64,000 nt of DNA from assembly GCA_001724265.1 (NCBI GenBank), contig MEDY01000161.1, forward strand, positions 59,497 through 123,496, given 5' to 3'. This document shows, piece after piece, positions 31,486-42,428 of the stretch. The notes beneath the pieces were generated by a model. That model searched no databases. It worked only from the letters and a program-made list of their open reading frames with translations, and was not told where the DNA came from. Every line of letters starts with the position of its first letter. Positions within the stretch are counted from its first letter, which is position 1. The position numbers were made by a program, and so were the translations under genes. This stretch comes from Rhizaria sp. SCN 62-66. Its lineage: Eukaryota; Rhizaria, unplaced.

Positions 31486-34400
31486 ATGTTTCGTCTGCGC
31501 ACTCTCTCGCGCGGCTTTTCATTCCGCGCCGCGCTTTATGCACCCCCGCGCAGCCTGTTTTCTTCATACCGTGGTCGCCGTGACCCTTTCGACCCTGACT
31601 TCCCAACTACCCACGGTCACGGCCACAGCCACGCTTACGACGCTGACAGCGCTCACAATTCCTCTACTCAGTGGTCCGGCGAGTTTGCCGCCCCGCGCCG
31701 CGCCACCCGCGCCCGCACTGAGCGCATACGGTACGCCGCGAAGCTCTCGGACAGCGACGAGGCGTTGCTGGAGCTAGCCGACGCTCTCGGCAGCGCCGGC
31801 GCCGCCCGCTCCGCGCGCGCCCGCCTCGGCCCTGCTCCCCAGTCCGCCGCCCGCGGCTCCTCGGCCTCCAGTGGTGCGGCGGAGGCGTGCGTGGACGTGG
31901 GCGCGGCGCCGCGGTACTGGGACAGCCTGCGCCGGCCCGCCTCGGCCGCGCCGGAGCAGGACCTGCAGACGCTCCTGGGCGGCGCCTCGCCTTACGCCGC
32001 CGCGCGCGCCAACAGCGCGTCGTCTGCGACCCCCGCGCTGGCCTCGGGGCCGGGCGCGGGGCTGGGCGCGCGGCGGGCCGCGGAGGCGCGGCTGGGCGCG
32101 GCGGCGTTAAAGCTGCTTCCGCGCGCGGAGCGGGCCAGACTCGAGGCCGAGTTCGCGATGGGGCTGCTGACCGAGGCGGAGCTGTACGAGGCCGCGGCAG
32201 ACACGGCCGCCGTGCTGGGGCTGCTCAAGGCCGACGGCGACGACGCGTACACGGCCTTTGCGACTGCGAACGCGGCCCACGGTCGCTCTGCCCACGGTCG
32301 CTCTCATGGCCACGGCAAGGGGGGCCCCGGCAAGGTGGGCGCAAAGGACTACGCGACGCACATTAACAACGCGCGCTGGGGTTCCGAGCTCCACCGCGAC
32401 GACGGCGGCGACGGCGACAATTACGGCAGCGGCGACTCCAGCTCGCGCGCAAGTGGGCAGGACGACGCGGCGCTCGCGCTGCTCCTCGCGCGCGCCCGCG
32501 GCCAGAGCGCGCGAGGCCGCTCCAGCGCGGGCACTGGCGCGGGCACTGGCGCGGGCGGCAGCGCCAGCGGCTCCAGCGCGGGCGACGAGGCGGGCCGCTT
32601 CACGGCGTCCCAGTTTGGGCACCTGCTCTCGCTGGGCTACAGCGTGGCCGAGGTCGGCCAGCTCGAGACGCACATTGTCGCGGGGACGCGCGCCCGTGGG
32701 GGCGGCGGCGGCCACCTGATGGACCGCGACGGCGTCTTCGCGGCCGCCGTGGCGGGTGCGGCGGACGAGGAGGGCGAGCGCGCGCGCTCTCGTCTGGGCC
32801 GCGACCGCTCGCACTACGCGGCGAGCACCTCAGCCGGCGGCGGCGGCGGCGCTGGCTCCGGCCCGCGGTCGAGTCTGAACCCCGGGTTTGACCCCGCGGC
32901 GGCGGCGCAGCACGACCGCGCGGCCGCGGCGGACTGGGCCGAGGCGGAGGCGGAGGCCGCGGCGGAGGCGACGCTGGCGGCGATGACCGACGCCGCGCGC
33001 GGGCTCGGGCTGGGCGCGCGCGAGCAGCGCCGCCTGCGCCGCGAGGCCGAGGCCATTCTGGAGCACCGGCGCGCGGAGCGGTGGCGGCAGCGCGCGCAGG
33101 CCGACCGCGAGCACGAGGCGATGCTCCGGCAGCAGCAGCGGCAGCAACAGGCCTCCGCTGCAACCAACGTCGACGCGGACGCCAGCGGCCCCGACTCTGG
33201 CCCTGGCTCTGGCTCTGGCTCTGGCTCTAACTCTGGCTACTCCTCGGTCAAGAGCGGGCCGGGCGCGGACGGTCGCGAGGTGCGGTTGGCGACACTGACG
33301 GTGCACGATGCTGAGACGGGCGAGCCTATCGCCGTGGAGCGCCCCGACCGCGTCACGCGCGCCGCCCACGCCCACGCTCACGCGGCCGGCTACGACCACC
33401 TCGGCGGCGGCGGCGGCGCGCAGCGCGGCGGACACGGCGCGCGCGGCGCGCGGGGAGCGGACTGGAGCGCCGCTGCCGCCGCGAGGGCGGGTGCCTGCGC
33501 CGGCCCGGTGACCGAGGCCGTGATTGTCGAGGCGGTCGTCGTCGACCGCAGCGCCGCGCACGCTGCTGCGGGAGCCGCGCACGGCGCCGACGTCAACAGC
33601 GAGTGGGCCGCCGCGGCCGCGCGCGTGGCCGCACTGCGCGCCTCGCGCCCGGGCCGCTTCGCCGCCACCACCGCGCAGACCCAGGCTGAGGCTTCGGCCA
33701 CTGGCGCGGGTGCGGGCGCGGGCGCTGGCGCTGGTGCTGCGAGGCGTGTTGTGTCATCGCGGCTGCTGAGCAACCCTATAATGCGCACCACGCACTCGTT
33801 CGCTCACGCTGCCACACACCACGCCTCTCCGTCTTACTACAACACCGGTGCGCGTGCGTACTCGACTATGCTCAGCTCTCCCATCAGCCCCGCCGCCTAC
33901 CACGGCTGCTCGCACACCCGCGCGGTGACCGTGTACGCGAGCGCGGGCTTCTCCTCGAAGCGGCAGCGCGATGCCGCCCAGCGCTGGCAGCAGACTCTGC
34001 TCTCCAAGCTCGCCGACTCCAACGGCGCCGACGCCAGCAGCGCGGACACCGCTGGCGATGTCGGCGCCGATTCGTCGTCTTCGATGACTGTGAGCAGCCT
34101 GGACGTCGCGGACCTCCGCAAGGCCGCGCGCCGCACGCCGACCCCCGCGCCCAAGCCCAAGAAGGAGCCCGTGGCGGCGACCGCGAACACGTTTGGCAAC
34201 GGCAACACCAACCGGCGCGTGGCGCAGAACAGTCATGCCGCTGCCGCGGCCGCGTACGAGGCCGAGGAGGCCGCCATCGTGGCAGCCGCGATCGCCGCGG
34301 CCGAGGCCGACGACGCTGCCGCGGCCGCTACGGCGGCTTCGTCTGTCCGCGCGAGCGCCAGGCACGTCGCCGTCACGCACGCGGGTGATATTGACGCTGA

Positions 34401-35511
34401 CGCTGACGGCGACGCCGACGGCGACGCGTACATGTCACGGCTGATGTCGGCGCTCGACGACGGGCTCCAGGAGGAGCAGCAGTCGCTACGTTCCGCCGCG
34501 CGCGCGGCCTCGGCCGCGCTGCGCGCCGCGGAAACGGCGTCCGCGCTTGCCGCCGCCAACAGCAACGCCGCTGAGGACGACGACGAAGGCTTGCTGGACG
34601 AGATCGAGAGCGACTACGACTCCGAGTGGGAATCCGACCTCGACACAGAGTACTACGATGATGACCACAGCGACCACGATGTCGCCGCGGGCACTGGCTC
34701 TGCTGGCGCTAGCGCAAGCGCGGGCGCGACTGTGGGCGCGGACGCCAACGTTGCTCTCCGGCCCGGTGGGCCCAGTCCCGGCGGGCGCGTCAAGGGCCCC
34801 GTCGAGTACGTGGTGACGGAGCTGGACGGCGAGGATGGGCTGGGCCTGACGCTGATCAAGACAGACGTGGACGGCAAGGTCGGCTTCGTCAAGACGCGCT
34901 TCCGCACCCGCGCGCGCGACGTTGTGGCGCAGTCGGGCGGGCAGATCTACAAGACGCGCCTGCGCGACACGTACAAGCTGTTCGAGGACCAGGCGCGCGA
35001 GCGGCTCAGCGGCGGCGTGGTCGACGAGGTAATGGAGGAGCTGAACCAGAACCCCACGCCCAGCTTCGAGGAGCGCGTCATCGCGGCGCGCGGCGACGAC
35101 AACCCTGTGCCGAAGATGACCGCGCGCGCGATTGGCGGCGAGGCCATCGCGAGCTTCGACCTGGACGAGAGCGACCTGGTCGAGCGCTTCATCCGCGGCT
35201 CCGGCCCCGGCGGACAGGCCGTCAACAAGACGCGCAACTGCGTTTTCCTGCAGCACACGCCCACGGGCACGATTGTCAAGTGCCACCAGACGCGCTCGCT
35301 GTTCGAGAACCGCATGATCGCGCGCAAGATCCTCAAGCGCAAGCTCGAAGACCTCAAGGTCGGCAAGGGCAGCTACCTGCAGCGCAAGGCCGCGCGCATC
35401 CGCAGGCGCAAGAACAGGCACCGCCGGCGCTACAACAGCAAGATGCGCGCTGCCGAGGAGGATGGACATGACGATGACGAGTCGTACGACGACCCGAGAA
35501 GCAAGCAGTGA
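31486..35511 (+). CDS. MTRFR: Mitochondrial rescue release factor (MTRFR/C12orf65-type) with giant N-terminal extension
   Basis: A single 4,026-base exon encodes 1,341 residues. The start MFRLRTLSRGFSFRAALYAP is a classic mitochondrial presequence. Residues about 1220-1310 form a class I release-factor catalytic domain: DLVERFIRGSGPGGQAVNKT with the GGQ motif (about 1241), NCVFLQHTPTGTIVKCHQTR, then a basic tail rich in Lys and Arg as in ribosome-rescue factors that lack codon-recognition domains. Family members are usually under 250 residues. Here about 1,100 residues of Ala/Gly/Arg/Ser-rich low-complexity sequence with coiled-coil stretches (for example EAEAEAAAEATLAAM) precede it. A second conserved-looking block (about 1105-1180, EYVVTELDGEDGLGL and GGQIYKTRLRDTYKLFEDQA) sits before the GGQ domain. 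No intron breaks the frame. It stops with TGA. Confidence 0.85.
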   Translation: MFRLRTLSRGFSFRAALYAPPRSLFSSYRGRRDPFDPDFPTTHGHGHSHAYDADSAHNSSTQWSGEFAAPRRATRARTERIRYAAKLSDSDEALLELADALGSAGAARSARARLGPAPQSAARGSSASSGAAEACVDVGAAPRYWDSLRRPASAAPEQDLQTLLGGASPYAAARANSASSATPALASGPGAGLGARRAAEARLGAAALKLLPRAERARLEAEFAMGLLTEAELYEAAADTAAVLGLLKADGDDAYTAFATANAAHGRSAHGRSHGHGKGGPGKVGAKDYATHINNARWGSELHRDDGGDGDNYGSGDSSSRASGQDDAALALLLARARGQSARGRSSAGTGAGTGAGGSASGSSAGDEAGRFTASQFGHLLSLGYSVAEVGQLETHIVAGTRARGGGGGHLMDRDGVFAAAVAGAADEEGERARSRLGRDRSHYAASTSAGGGGGAGSGPRSSLNPGFDPAAAAQHDRAAAADWAEAEAEAAAEATLAAMTDAARGLGLGAREQRRLRREAEAILEHRRAERWRQRAQADREHEAMLRQQQRQQQASAATNVDADASGPDSGPGSGSGSGSNSGYSSVKSGPGADGREVRLATLTVHDAETGEPIAVERPDRVTRAAHAHAHAAGYDHLGGGGGAQRGGHGARGARGADWSAAAAARAGACAGPVTEAVIVEAVVVDRSAAHAAAGAAHGADVNSEWAAAAARVAALRASRPGRFAATTAQTQAEASATGAGAGAGAGAGAARRVVSSRLLSNPIMRTTHSFAHAATHHASPSYYNTGARAYSTMLSSPISPAAYHGCSHTRAVTVYASAGFSSKRQRDAAQRWQQTLLSKLADSNGADASSADTAGDVGADSSSSMTVSSLDVADLRKAARRTPTPAPKPKKEPVAATANTFGNGNTNRRVAQNSHAAAAAAYEAEEAAIVAAAIAAAEADDAAAAATAASSVRASARHVAVTHAGDIDADADGDADGDAYMSRLMSALDDGLQEEQQSLRSAARAASAALRAAETASALAAANSNAAEDDDEGLLDEIESDYDSEWESDLDTEYYDDDHSDHDVAAGTGSAGASASAGATVGADANVALRPGGPSPGGRVKGPVEYVVTELDGEDGLGLTLIKTDVDGKVGFVKTRFRTRARDVVAQSGGQIYKTRLRDTYKLFEDQARERLSGGVVDEVMEELNQNPTPSFEERVIAARGDDNPVPKMTARAIGGEAIASFDLDESDLVERFIRGSGPGGQAVNKTRNCVFLQHTPTGTIVKCHQTRSLFENRMIARKILKRKLEDLKVGKGSYLQRKAARIRRRKNRHRRRYNSKMRAAEEDGHDDDESYDDPRSKQ

Positions 35512-36050
35512 GCGAAACGCAGTGCGGGCAGTCCGTGAGACATAAGCGTCCACGTTGCGCGAAGAGTGATTTAGACAGCGTAGTGATGGGTGATAAAGAG
35601 ATATTTATTTATTTGTTCAAGAAACAGTTATTTGATACACAGTGCCGCTTTTAACTGCATTGTGCGCTTCACAGCGCTTTATTCATGTGCTTCTGTATCT
35701 GTTTAAGTTAATATACTCACTGCTCTTCGTGCGACCTACACAGTGACTTAGGTCATTGACTGACTATCACCTAGACCAGATTGCTACGCCCCCGAGACAC
35801 CGACAAATACGTTTCAGGCAAGTGTTTGCAGAAGAAAAGATAGTGGTTATTCGTTTCCCATTATTATCACTTGTGAATCTGCTTGTGCGTGACATAATAT
35901 CTCTTTTAACATCTTGCCGCCCTGAGCTCATCCTCCGTTCCCCTTTCTATCTTTCTACGACCATTTACTCCGCCTTATTTTTTTCTGTAGCCTTTTAAAC
36001 CTTGCTAAATATATAGATATCAATTCGAATCTCACATTGCACAACCTGCG
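35512..36050. other. Intergenic DNA upstream of a plus-strand gene
   Basis: AT-rich. It holds the 3' UTR of the release factor and the promoter of the next gene. No gene seen. Confidence 0.5.
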
Positions 36051-37632
36051 ATGTCCTACAACTCTTCCGGCGGCTCCGCCGGCGGCCCTGCGTCCCCGCG
36101 CCGTTACTTCTACTGCGACCCCGCGCTGGTGACCTACCGCAGCGCCACCCCGGCCTTCTCGCGCACCGCCCGCGGCGCCTACGCGCACGACGCGCCCCCC
36201 GCGGGCACGTTTAACGGCTGCAGCTCGTTTGCGCCCGGCAGCACGGGGCCCGCGGCGACATCGCAGCAGAACATCCACACCCTTAAGGGCGGCAGCGGCG
36301 CCTACAAGCACTTTAAGTTCGGCTTCATCTCGGGCACCAGGCACTACAGCGACTCAGAGGCGGCTATGCGCGGCCCTTACGGTACGTTTCTCTCTGCACA
36401 CGAGACCTGACACGGATAAGAGACTGTCGACCGTGCTTGCGCCCCATTCTCTTTTGCTCTCACCCACCCACATTGTTTGCTACTTGCTTGCTTGTTTACT
36501 CTTTGCTTTCTGCAGGCTGGACGAAGGAGCGCCAGGAGAAGATGGACCGCCGCGCGGAGGAGGAGACCGCGCGAGCGGGCGTGCGCGCCGCCGCCGCGGA
36601 CGCGTCGCTGCAGGCCGCCAGCCTGGGCTACGGCGCCACCCGCGAGGACAGTCGCGCCTACCTGTACGTCGGTCGATGCGCGCACATCGTCACAGCACGA
36701 GAGAGTGATCACTTTTATGCCATCGCGGTGTTCTAACTATGCATTTATGTCATCATTTTCTCTCAACAGCTGTGTTCCACTCACATTCTTATGATTTGTT
36801 GCTTTCTCCCGTCTTATTTGCTCACTCGCTCTCAGCGCCATGGACCGCCCGCCTCGCCAGGCGCTCCCCCGCGCGCACACAACGTTTTACCGCACCTCCC
36901 GGGCCACCGGTGCCCCCCTGGACAACAGTGCGGCGGGCAGCCAGCACCTCAGCCTTGGCTTCGGCGGCGGCGGCAACTGCGGCGACTCCGGGAACGGCCG
37001 GTTCGTCACCACGGCGTCGATCCCCCCGCCCGCGCAGTCGGCGCCCTCCGCAGGCGACGCCGGCACCACGGCGCGCTTCCCCTTCTCCGCCACGGCCGGC
37101 GCCGGCGCTGCAGGCCGCTCGCAGCGGAGCCAGGTACGTGCGCTATATCACACAGCCTAAAATGGGGATCGAAATGATCAGAATTGTCTTAATGACGGTG
37201 TATTCTGTTTATATGTTTATATCTCACAAATCATTTGTTTTTCCTTGTGTTATTCTCATTTCTTTGCAATCGTTGTCTCAACGACTGACATCGCGACTGC
37301 GCGCGCAGGCGCTGGCGGCGGACCGCGTGGACGAGCGCCTGCTACAGCTGCCCGCAGCGACGGGCTACGGCGACCGCCACGGCGCGCACCCGCTGCACCT
37401 GCGGCGCCCGCTCGACAGCGACGACTTCGACGGCTGGGCCGCTGGCACGCACGGCACGGCCACCGCGCAGGCCGCTGACGCCGACGGGCTGGGCGCCACG
37501 GACCGCGCGCGCGCGCGGGCGCGGGCGCTGGGCGCGCAGATGAGGCCGGCGGGCATGAGCTCGGAACAGATTCACGTTGACGCCCCCATGCTGCGCTTCT
37601 CCAAGTCGGCGGGACGCGGCGGCGCACGGTGA
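36051..37632 (+). CDS. Unrecognised four-exon gene, possibly a structural protein
   Basis: Exons 36051..36381, 36516..36663, 36836..37133 and 37309..37632 join in compatible phases (1, 2, 0) with GTACGT donors to give 366 residues. The start MSYNSSGGSAGG has an AAC-CTGCG-ATG context. The protein is Gly/Ser/Ala/Arg-rich with few hydrophobic runs. It has no signal peptide or membrane helix and contains short blocks such as YKHFKFGFISGTRHYSDSE, WTKERQEKMDRRAEEE and RAHTTFYRTS. Aromatic-plus-basic spacing of this kind occurs in small microtubule-inner proteins of cilia. That resemblance is general, not a family match. It stops with TGA. The existence of the gene is well supported by four phase-consistent splices. 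The function is unknown. Confidence 0.75.
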
Positions 37633-38202
37633 GAGAACTCTCGGGAGGCCGCGGTGAAGCGACCAGTAAGAGCGCAGTGAAAGAAGAGCGAAACGGCGAG
37701 AGATCTGTGCTTGAGTGTGCGAACGGCACAGCAGCATGGATGCGCGGGTGTTTTCAACAAAAAGATTGAGACATGCGAGAGGGACAAAAACAAAGGACAG
37801 GTTTATGAAGGCGCGCTCGATGCGACACTGACTTAAATGCGAATATTGACTTTGCAGAGAGCGATCAAGACTTTTACATATATATACAAAAGAACTTAAA
37901 CAATATTATATTTGAACATCAGTTTGTTTCGCTGTCATCACACGCCGCGGGACTATCTTAAACGAAGAACCAGTGACGCGAGAGAAGTAGCAAGGCCTCT
38001 TGCAAAGGCGTAGGCGACGAGGTGTCATCATCTCCGGATCTCGCACGCCAGATTTGACTGCCTCGCTCGTGTTATTTTGCGGCTAAAATTTGCAAACGGA
38101 CGGTATTGACTTACATTCTTTCTATATTTTATTTTGTTTTGTTTGATTGGCAGCAGGAACAGGGTCGCGTTGGTCGCTGTTGTTTATCGACCCAACTTCG
38201 CC
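37633..38202. other. Intergenic DNA upstream of the mannosidase
   Basis: AT-rich. The mannosidase frame stays open from 38134, but a possible acceptor (GCAG near 38152) lies in it, so a 5' UTR intron is possible. No other gene seen. Confidence 0.45.
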
Positions 38203-40584
38203 ATGCTTCCCATTCCCGCCGGCTCCGGCCGCTCGTCAGAGGCGAGCAAGAAGCCCAACGCCTTGGCGCAGATCACCGGCATTCTCACCATCATGCTCGT
38301 GATGACAGGCGCTGCCTTCGTCATCATCAACGGCGGTCTCTCTGCTTCTACCACACCTGCGCTCGCCACTGCTCCTGAAACTGTCGCGTTCGCCTCTGCC
38401 GCCTCTAGCGTGTCTGCCGCGTCCGCTGCTGCCGGCCTCGCACCCGCCTTTGCGCCCGCCGCGTCGGCCTCGGCACTCGCGCCCCGCGGCGTTGGTTTCG
38501 CGACCGCGGCTGTGGCCGAGAGCACCACTGTCTCGGTGTCCTTCTCCGAGCTCTTCCTCTCGTGGTGGGACGGTGTCCGTCGCCTGCAGCCGGGCTCCGC
38601 CGCCACCGCGCTCACCAAGGGCGACTACGCCAGCCAGATCTACTCCGCGCCCGTCGCTTCCGTCCATGCGGCTAAAGCGGATTCCTCGAGAGCTGTTGAC
38701 ACTTCTGCTGCCGCTGCCGCTGCCGCTGCCGTTGCTTCGACTCCTGCCCCGTCAGGCCCGGTCGTCATCACGTCGGCAGCCGGCTCTGGCCCCGTGGCGG
38801 CGCCTTGGGTGCCGGTGCCGCCCTCTCTGCCGCCGCGCTCTGATCTGCTGTCGAACCAGGTCGCACGCCTGGGCGTCCCCGAGACCTACACTTACCGCAC
38901 CGACTTCACACCGCCCGCGAACCTGACCATGTTCCCGCTGCCCGCCGGCTGGACGCAGCCGCGCGCGCGCGCCGACCCCTTCCCCAAGTGGTTTGCCCCG
39001 GCCCCCGCGCCGCGCGCGCTGCCCGCTGCGGGCTCGGCCGGCGCCTACGGCGTCACCTCCGCGGCCCCGGGCGCCGCGGCCGCGCGCGTCTTCGCGCCGC
39101 TGGCCGTGGCGCCCGCGCCTGCGGACCCGTCGGCGGCAGAGCGGCGCGCGGCCGTGGTGGCCGAGGCCAAGTTCGCGTGGGAATCGTACGCCGCCAAGTG
39201 CTTCGGCAAGGACGAGCTGATCCCCACCACGGGCGGCTGCAAGGACTGGATGGGTGCAGCTCTCCAGATCATCGACGCGCTCTCGACGCTCCACCTCATG
39301 GGGCTGCACGCCGAGTTCAAGGCCGGCCGCGACTGGGTGGCGGCTAACCTGCGCTTCGACCGCTACACGCCGCAGGTGTCGTTCTTCGAGACGACGATCC
39401 GCATTGTCGGCGGGCTGCTGTCGGCCTACGACATGACCGGCGACGTCATGTTCCTCGACAAGTGCGTCGACATCGGCTACCGGCTCACGGCCGCGTGGAA
39501 CATCCCCGGGCTGCCGATGCCCAAGGCGCTAGTGTCGCTCATCAATGGCGCGACGTCGCAGCACTCGTGGTCACCGTCTCTGATCCTCTCCGAGATCGGC
39601 ACCGTGCAGATGGAGTACTTCACGCTCACGGCGCTGACCGGCGACAACAGCTTCCACTCGCTCGCCGACGCCGTCTTCACCGAGCTGCGCAAGTCCGCGC
39701 CGCCTACGCCCGGATTATACCCGCTCAACGTTCGCGCGTCGGCGCCGATGTCGTACCAAGGCAACCGCGTGACGCTGGGCGGTCTCTCGGATTCGTTCTA
39801 CGAGTACCTGCTCAAGATGTGGGTGCTCACGGGCCGCACGCAGGACAAGTACCGCGACATGTACGTCGAGTCGGCCGACGCGCTGATCAAGCATCTGTAC
39901 ATGGAGGCTGGCGGCGTGGGCTTTGTGACTGAACACCCGCCGCGCGGCGCCGGCGACCGCGAGTCGATGGAGCACCTGGCCTGCTTTGCGGGCGGCATGT
40001 TCGCCTACGGCGTGCACACGAACGCCGTGACGGATCCCGCGATGCGCGCGCGCCACATGCACGCCGCGCGCAAGATCACCGAGGGCTGCGTGCTGTCATA
40101 CCTGGCGACGGAGACGGGCGTGGGCGCGGAGAACTTCTTCGTGAGCAACACCTCCGGCATCTCGACGCGCGACGGCCAGTACCACCTGCGGCCCGAGACG
40201 GTCGAGTCCGTCTTCTACCTCTGGCGCGTGACCAAGGAGCAGAAGTACCGCGACTGGGGCTACCGCATCTTTGAGGCGGTCAAGCGTAGCTGCCGCATCG
40301 AAGGCGGCTACGTCGGCCTCAGCTCTGTAGACCGCAACACCAAGGGCAACGCCATGGAGACCTTCCTGCTCGCTGAGACGTTTAAGTACCTGTTTCTGCT
40401 CTTCTCCGACGACGCCGCGCTGGACATCGACACCTGGGTACTCAACACTGAGGCGCATCCCGTGCGCGCGCGGCCCTGGGTCCAGTCCGAGGACCCCGCG
40501 CCGCACATGGCCGCCGTCGCCGCGCGCCACGGCAACGCCAAGTACGTCGGCCCGCACCAGTTCACCTTCTCGCCCCTTCCCTGA
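38203..40584 (+). CDS. Class I alpha-1,2-mannosidase (GH47), type II membrane protein
   Basis: A single exon encodes 793 residues from MLPIPAGSGRS. I chose this Met because it follows pyrimidine-rich UTR and directly precedes a short cytosolic tail and one membrane anchor (about residues 28-48, GILTIMLVMTGAAFVII). A low-complexity Ala/Ser/Pro stem follows. The GH47 barrel runs from about 323 to 780: FAWESYAAKCFGKDELIP, DALSTLHLMGL, SFFETTIRIVGGLLSAYD, ESMEHLACFAGGMFAYG, YHLRPETVESVFYLWRVT, METFLLAETFKYLFLLFSDD and the calcium-site motif VLNTEAHP. These are the diagnostic blocks of ER/Golgi mannosidase I, which trims alpha-1,2-mannose from N-glycans after oligosaccharide transfer. It stops with TGA. 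Confidence 0.94.
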   Translation: MLPIPAGSGRSSEASKKPNALAQITGILTIMLVMTGAAFVIINGGLSASTTPALATAPETVAFASAASSVSAASAAAGLAPAFAPAASASALAPRGVGFATAAVAESTTVSVSFSELFLSWWDGVRRLQPGSAATALTKGDYASQIYSAPVASVHAAKADSSRAVDTSAAAAAAAAVASTPAPSGPVVITSAAGSGPVAAPWVPVPPSLPPRSDLLSNQVARLGVPETYTYRTDFTPPANLTMFPLPAGWTQPRARADPFPKWFAPAPAPRALPAAGSAGAYGVTSAAPGAAAARVFAPLAVAPAPADPSAAERRAAVVAEAKFAWESYAAKCFGKDELIPTTGGCKDWMGAALQIIDALSTLHLMGLHAEFKAGRDWVAANLRFDRYTPQVSFFETTIRIVGGLLSAYDMTGDVMFLDKCVDIGYRLTAAWNIPGLPMPKALVSLINGATSQHSWSPSLILSEIGTVQMEYFTLTALTGDNSFHSLADAVFTELRKSAPPTPGLYPLNVRASAPMSYQGNRVTLGGLSDSFYEYLLKMWVLTGRTQDKYRDMYVESADALIKHLYMEAGGVGFVTEHPPRGAGDRESMEHLACFAGGMFAYGVHTNAVTDPAMRARHMHAARKITEGCVLSYLATETGVGAENFFVSNTSGISTRDGQYHLRPETVESVFYLWRVTKEQKYRDWGYRIFEAVKRSCRIEGGYVGLSSVDRNTKGNAMETFLLAETFKYLFLLFSDDAALDIDTWVLNTEAHPVRARPWVQSEDPAPHMAAVAARHGNAKYVGPHQFTFSPLP

Positions 40585-41521
40585 GCGGGCGGCGCGGCGG
40601 GCGCGCGGTGAGCCACCGGTGGGCGTGCAGTCGCAGTGACTGGCTGAGTACTGGAGAGCAACTGAACTGTTAGGTTGAGAATAGTTCCATTTTAGTTCTA
40701 TGCTTGTAGATATGAATTTCGGTTTGTTATTCTATATCGTACTACTTAATGTATATTGATCGAGTTCTATTTTATGTAGGTATTGTTTTTGTCCGAGGTG
40801 TGTGTACTTATGAAGTCCGTGTACGTTTGTGCGTAACTGTGTCTATGCTGTGTCTTGCGTGATGTGGTGAGCTGATGGGCTTACTATCACAGTCTTCCAG
40901 TCACATCCATTAGACACGCACAGTCACGTACAGACACATCACCACGCCAAGGCTGTTGTATTTACTTCCAGTTGTCTAAACTGTTTTCTGTTCTGTGGTG
41001 CAAAAGCGCAGGGCCAACAATGCCCATCTGTTACTGTCAACACCCTTTTTCGTTATCCCCATTCCTGAATTGTCACATTTTTTGTTACTCGACACGACAG
41101 CATCTGTGAAAGGAATCCCAACAAAATTGCAGCTCGTCTCTGTACGACGGACGGACTGTGCGCGACTTGTTTGTGCTGGGGTCGCTTTTGTTGTCGTGAT
41201 TTGCGTTTTTCAACGATCGAGCTCTATTGCGAGCGCTCTCGGAGCGCAGTGTGCTCAGCTACTGTGGAAAAAAATACACATATATATGTTTCATTCAAGC
41301 CATAATAGTTGTCATATCGGAAACACGATTTATTATTTCACGATCATAATGTAAAAATGATAGGAAACATGCATAATTCTTGCTTTACCTCAGACGTTTT
41401 TTTTTCGGTACTCCAGCCTCGGTTCGCTGCTGCGGAGGGCCGATCGACCGAGCGAGAAGAGGTGCGTCACGGCTGGGTGCCGATTGTGAAGAGTTTGATC
41501 ATACAGACATATTCAGAAAGA
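40585..41521. other. AT-rich intergenic DNA, no gene seen
   Basis: About 940 bases. One 119-codon open frame at 40995-41354 has no recognisable content or neighbouring splice support. The promoter of the ribosomal protein gene must lie near the right end. Confidence 0.5.
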
Positions 41522-42428
41522 ATGAGGTACGTAAATAAGAAAAGAAAACTAACTTTTACTCTAGATATGCTGAATATTTTCTCTTCTGACGGTCAAACCA
41601 GTGTGTATTTTCTGTTGTCCGCCGCCGTTCTCACGCTTCCCCTTTGCTGTCCGTCCCACGCGCGCTCTCGCTGTTTCACCCTCCTACCCGCCCTTTAGTG
41701 CGGAGCAGCCTAAGACCCCGGGCACTGTGAACCAGTCCTACATGCGCCGCCGCCGCGAGCACACTCCACGCCCCGTGGAGGAGCGCAAGGCGGAGCGCAT
41801 GGCCAAGAAGGTCGTCGTCAAGAAGGAAAAGTTCGTCCGCGCCGAGCGCATCGTGGCCAAGAGCCGCTTCGCGCTGGGCTCCGAGCTCCGCATCAAGCGT
41901 CACCGCAACGCGCCTAAGGCGCCCGTGGCGCCCGAGGGCACGCCTGTGCTTGTGGCCGTGCGCGTGCCCAGCCGCTACGGGCTCTCGCCCAAGGTGCAGG
42001 TGATCCTCAACAAGCTCGGCCTGCGCACCGAGAACATGCTATCCTTCATCCCGCTGACGCCGCTCAACACGGCGATGATGCAGATCGTCGACCAGCACAT
42101 CACCTGGGGCGTTCCCACGCACCGCATGCTCTCGGACCTCATCACCAAGCGCGGCTTCGCCAAGGTCAACGGCGGCCGCGTCGCGCTGAGCAACAACACC
42201 ATGATCGAGGCCGCGCTGGGCCAGTTCGGTGTCATCTGCCTCGAGGACATTGTGCACGAGATCTTCACCGCGGGCCCCAACATGGCGCGCGTCGTGTCGT
42301 ACCTCTGGCCTTTCCGCCTCAACTCGCCCCCCGGCGGCTGGAAGGAGGTCCGCACCTCCTACGCTAAGGGCGGCGCGCTGGGCGACCGTAAGGGCGACAT
42401 CAACAAGCTCATCCGCTCCATGTGCTAA
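41522..42428 (+). CDS. RPL7: 60S ribosomal protein uL30 (L7)
   Basis: Two exons, 41522..41526 and 41699..42428, encode 244 residues. The first coding exon is only ATGAG, followed by GTACGT. The acceptor CTTTAG restores the frame to MSAEQPKTPG. The N-terminal basic helix (MRRRREHTPRPVEERKAERM) is followed by the uL30 fold: VAVRVPSRYGLSPKVQVILN, LNTAMMQIVDQHITWGVPTH, LITKRGFAKVNGGRVALSNN, ICLEDIVHEIFTAG, FLWPF-like YLWPFRLNSPPGG and a GD..NKLIRSM end. This matches eukaryotic L7 across its length. It is a component of the cytosolic large ribosomal subunit. It stops with TAA. Confidence 0.96.

Noticed and set aside
40995-41354. 119-codon open frame
   Set aside because: No recognisable content, AT-rich tail and no splice or neighbour support.
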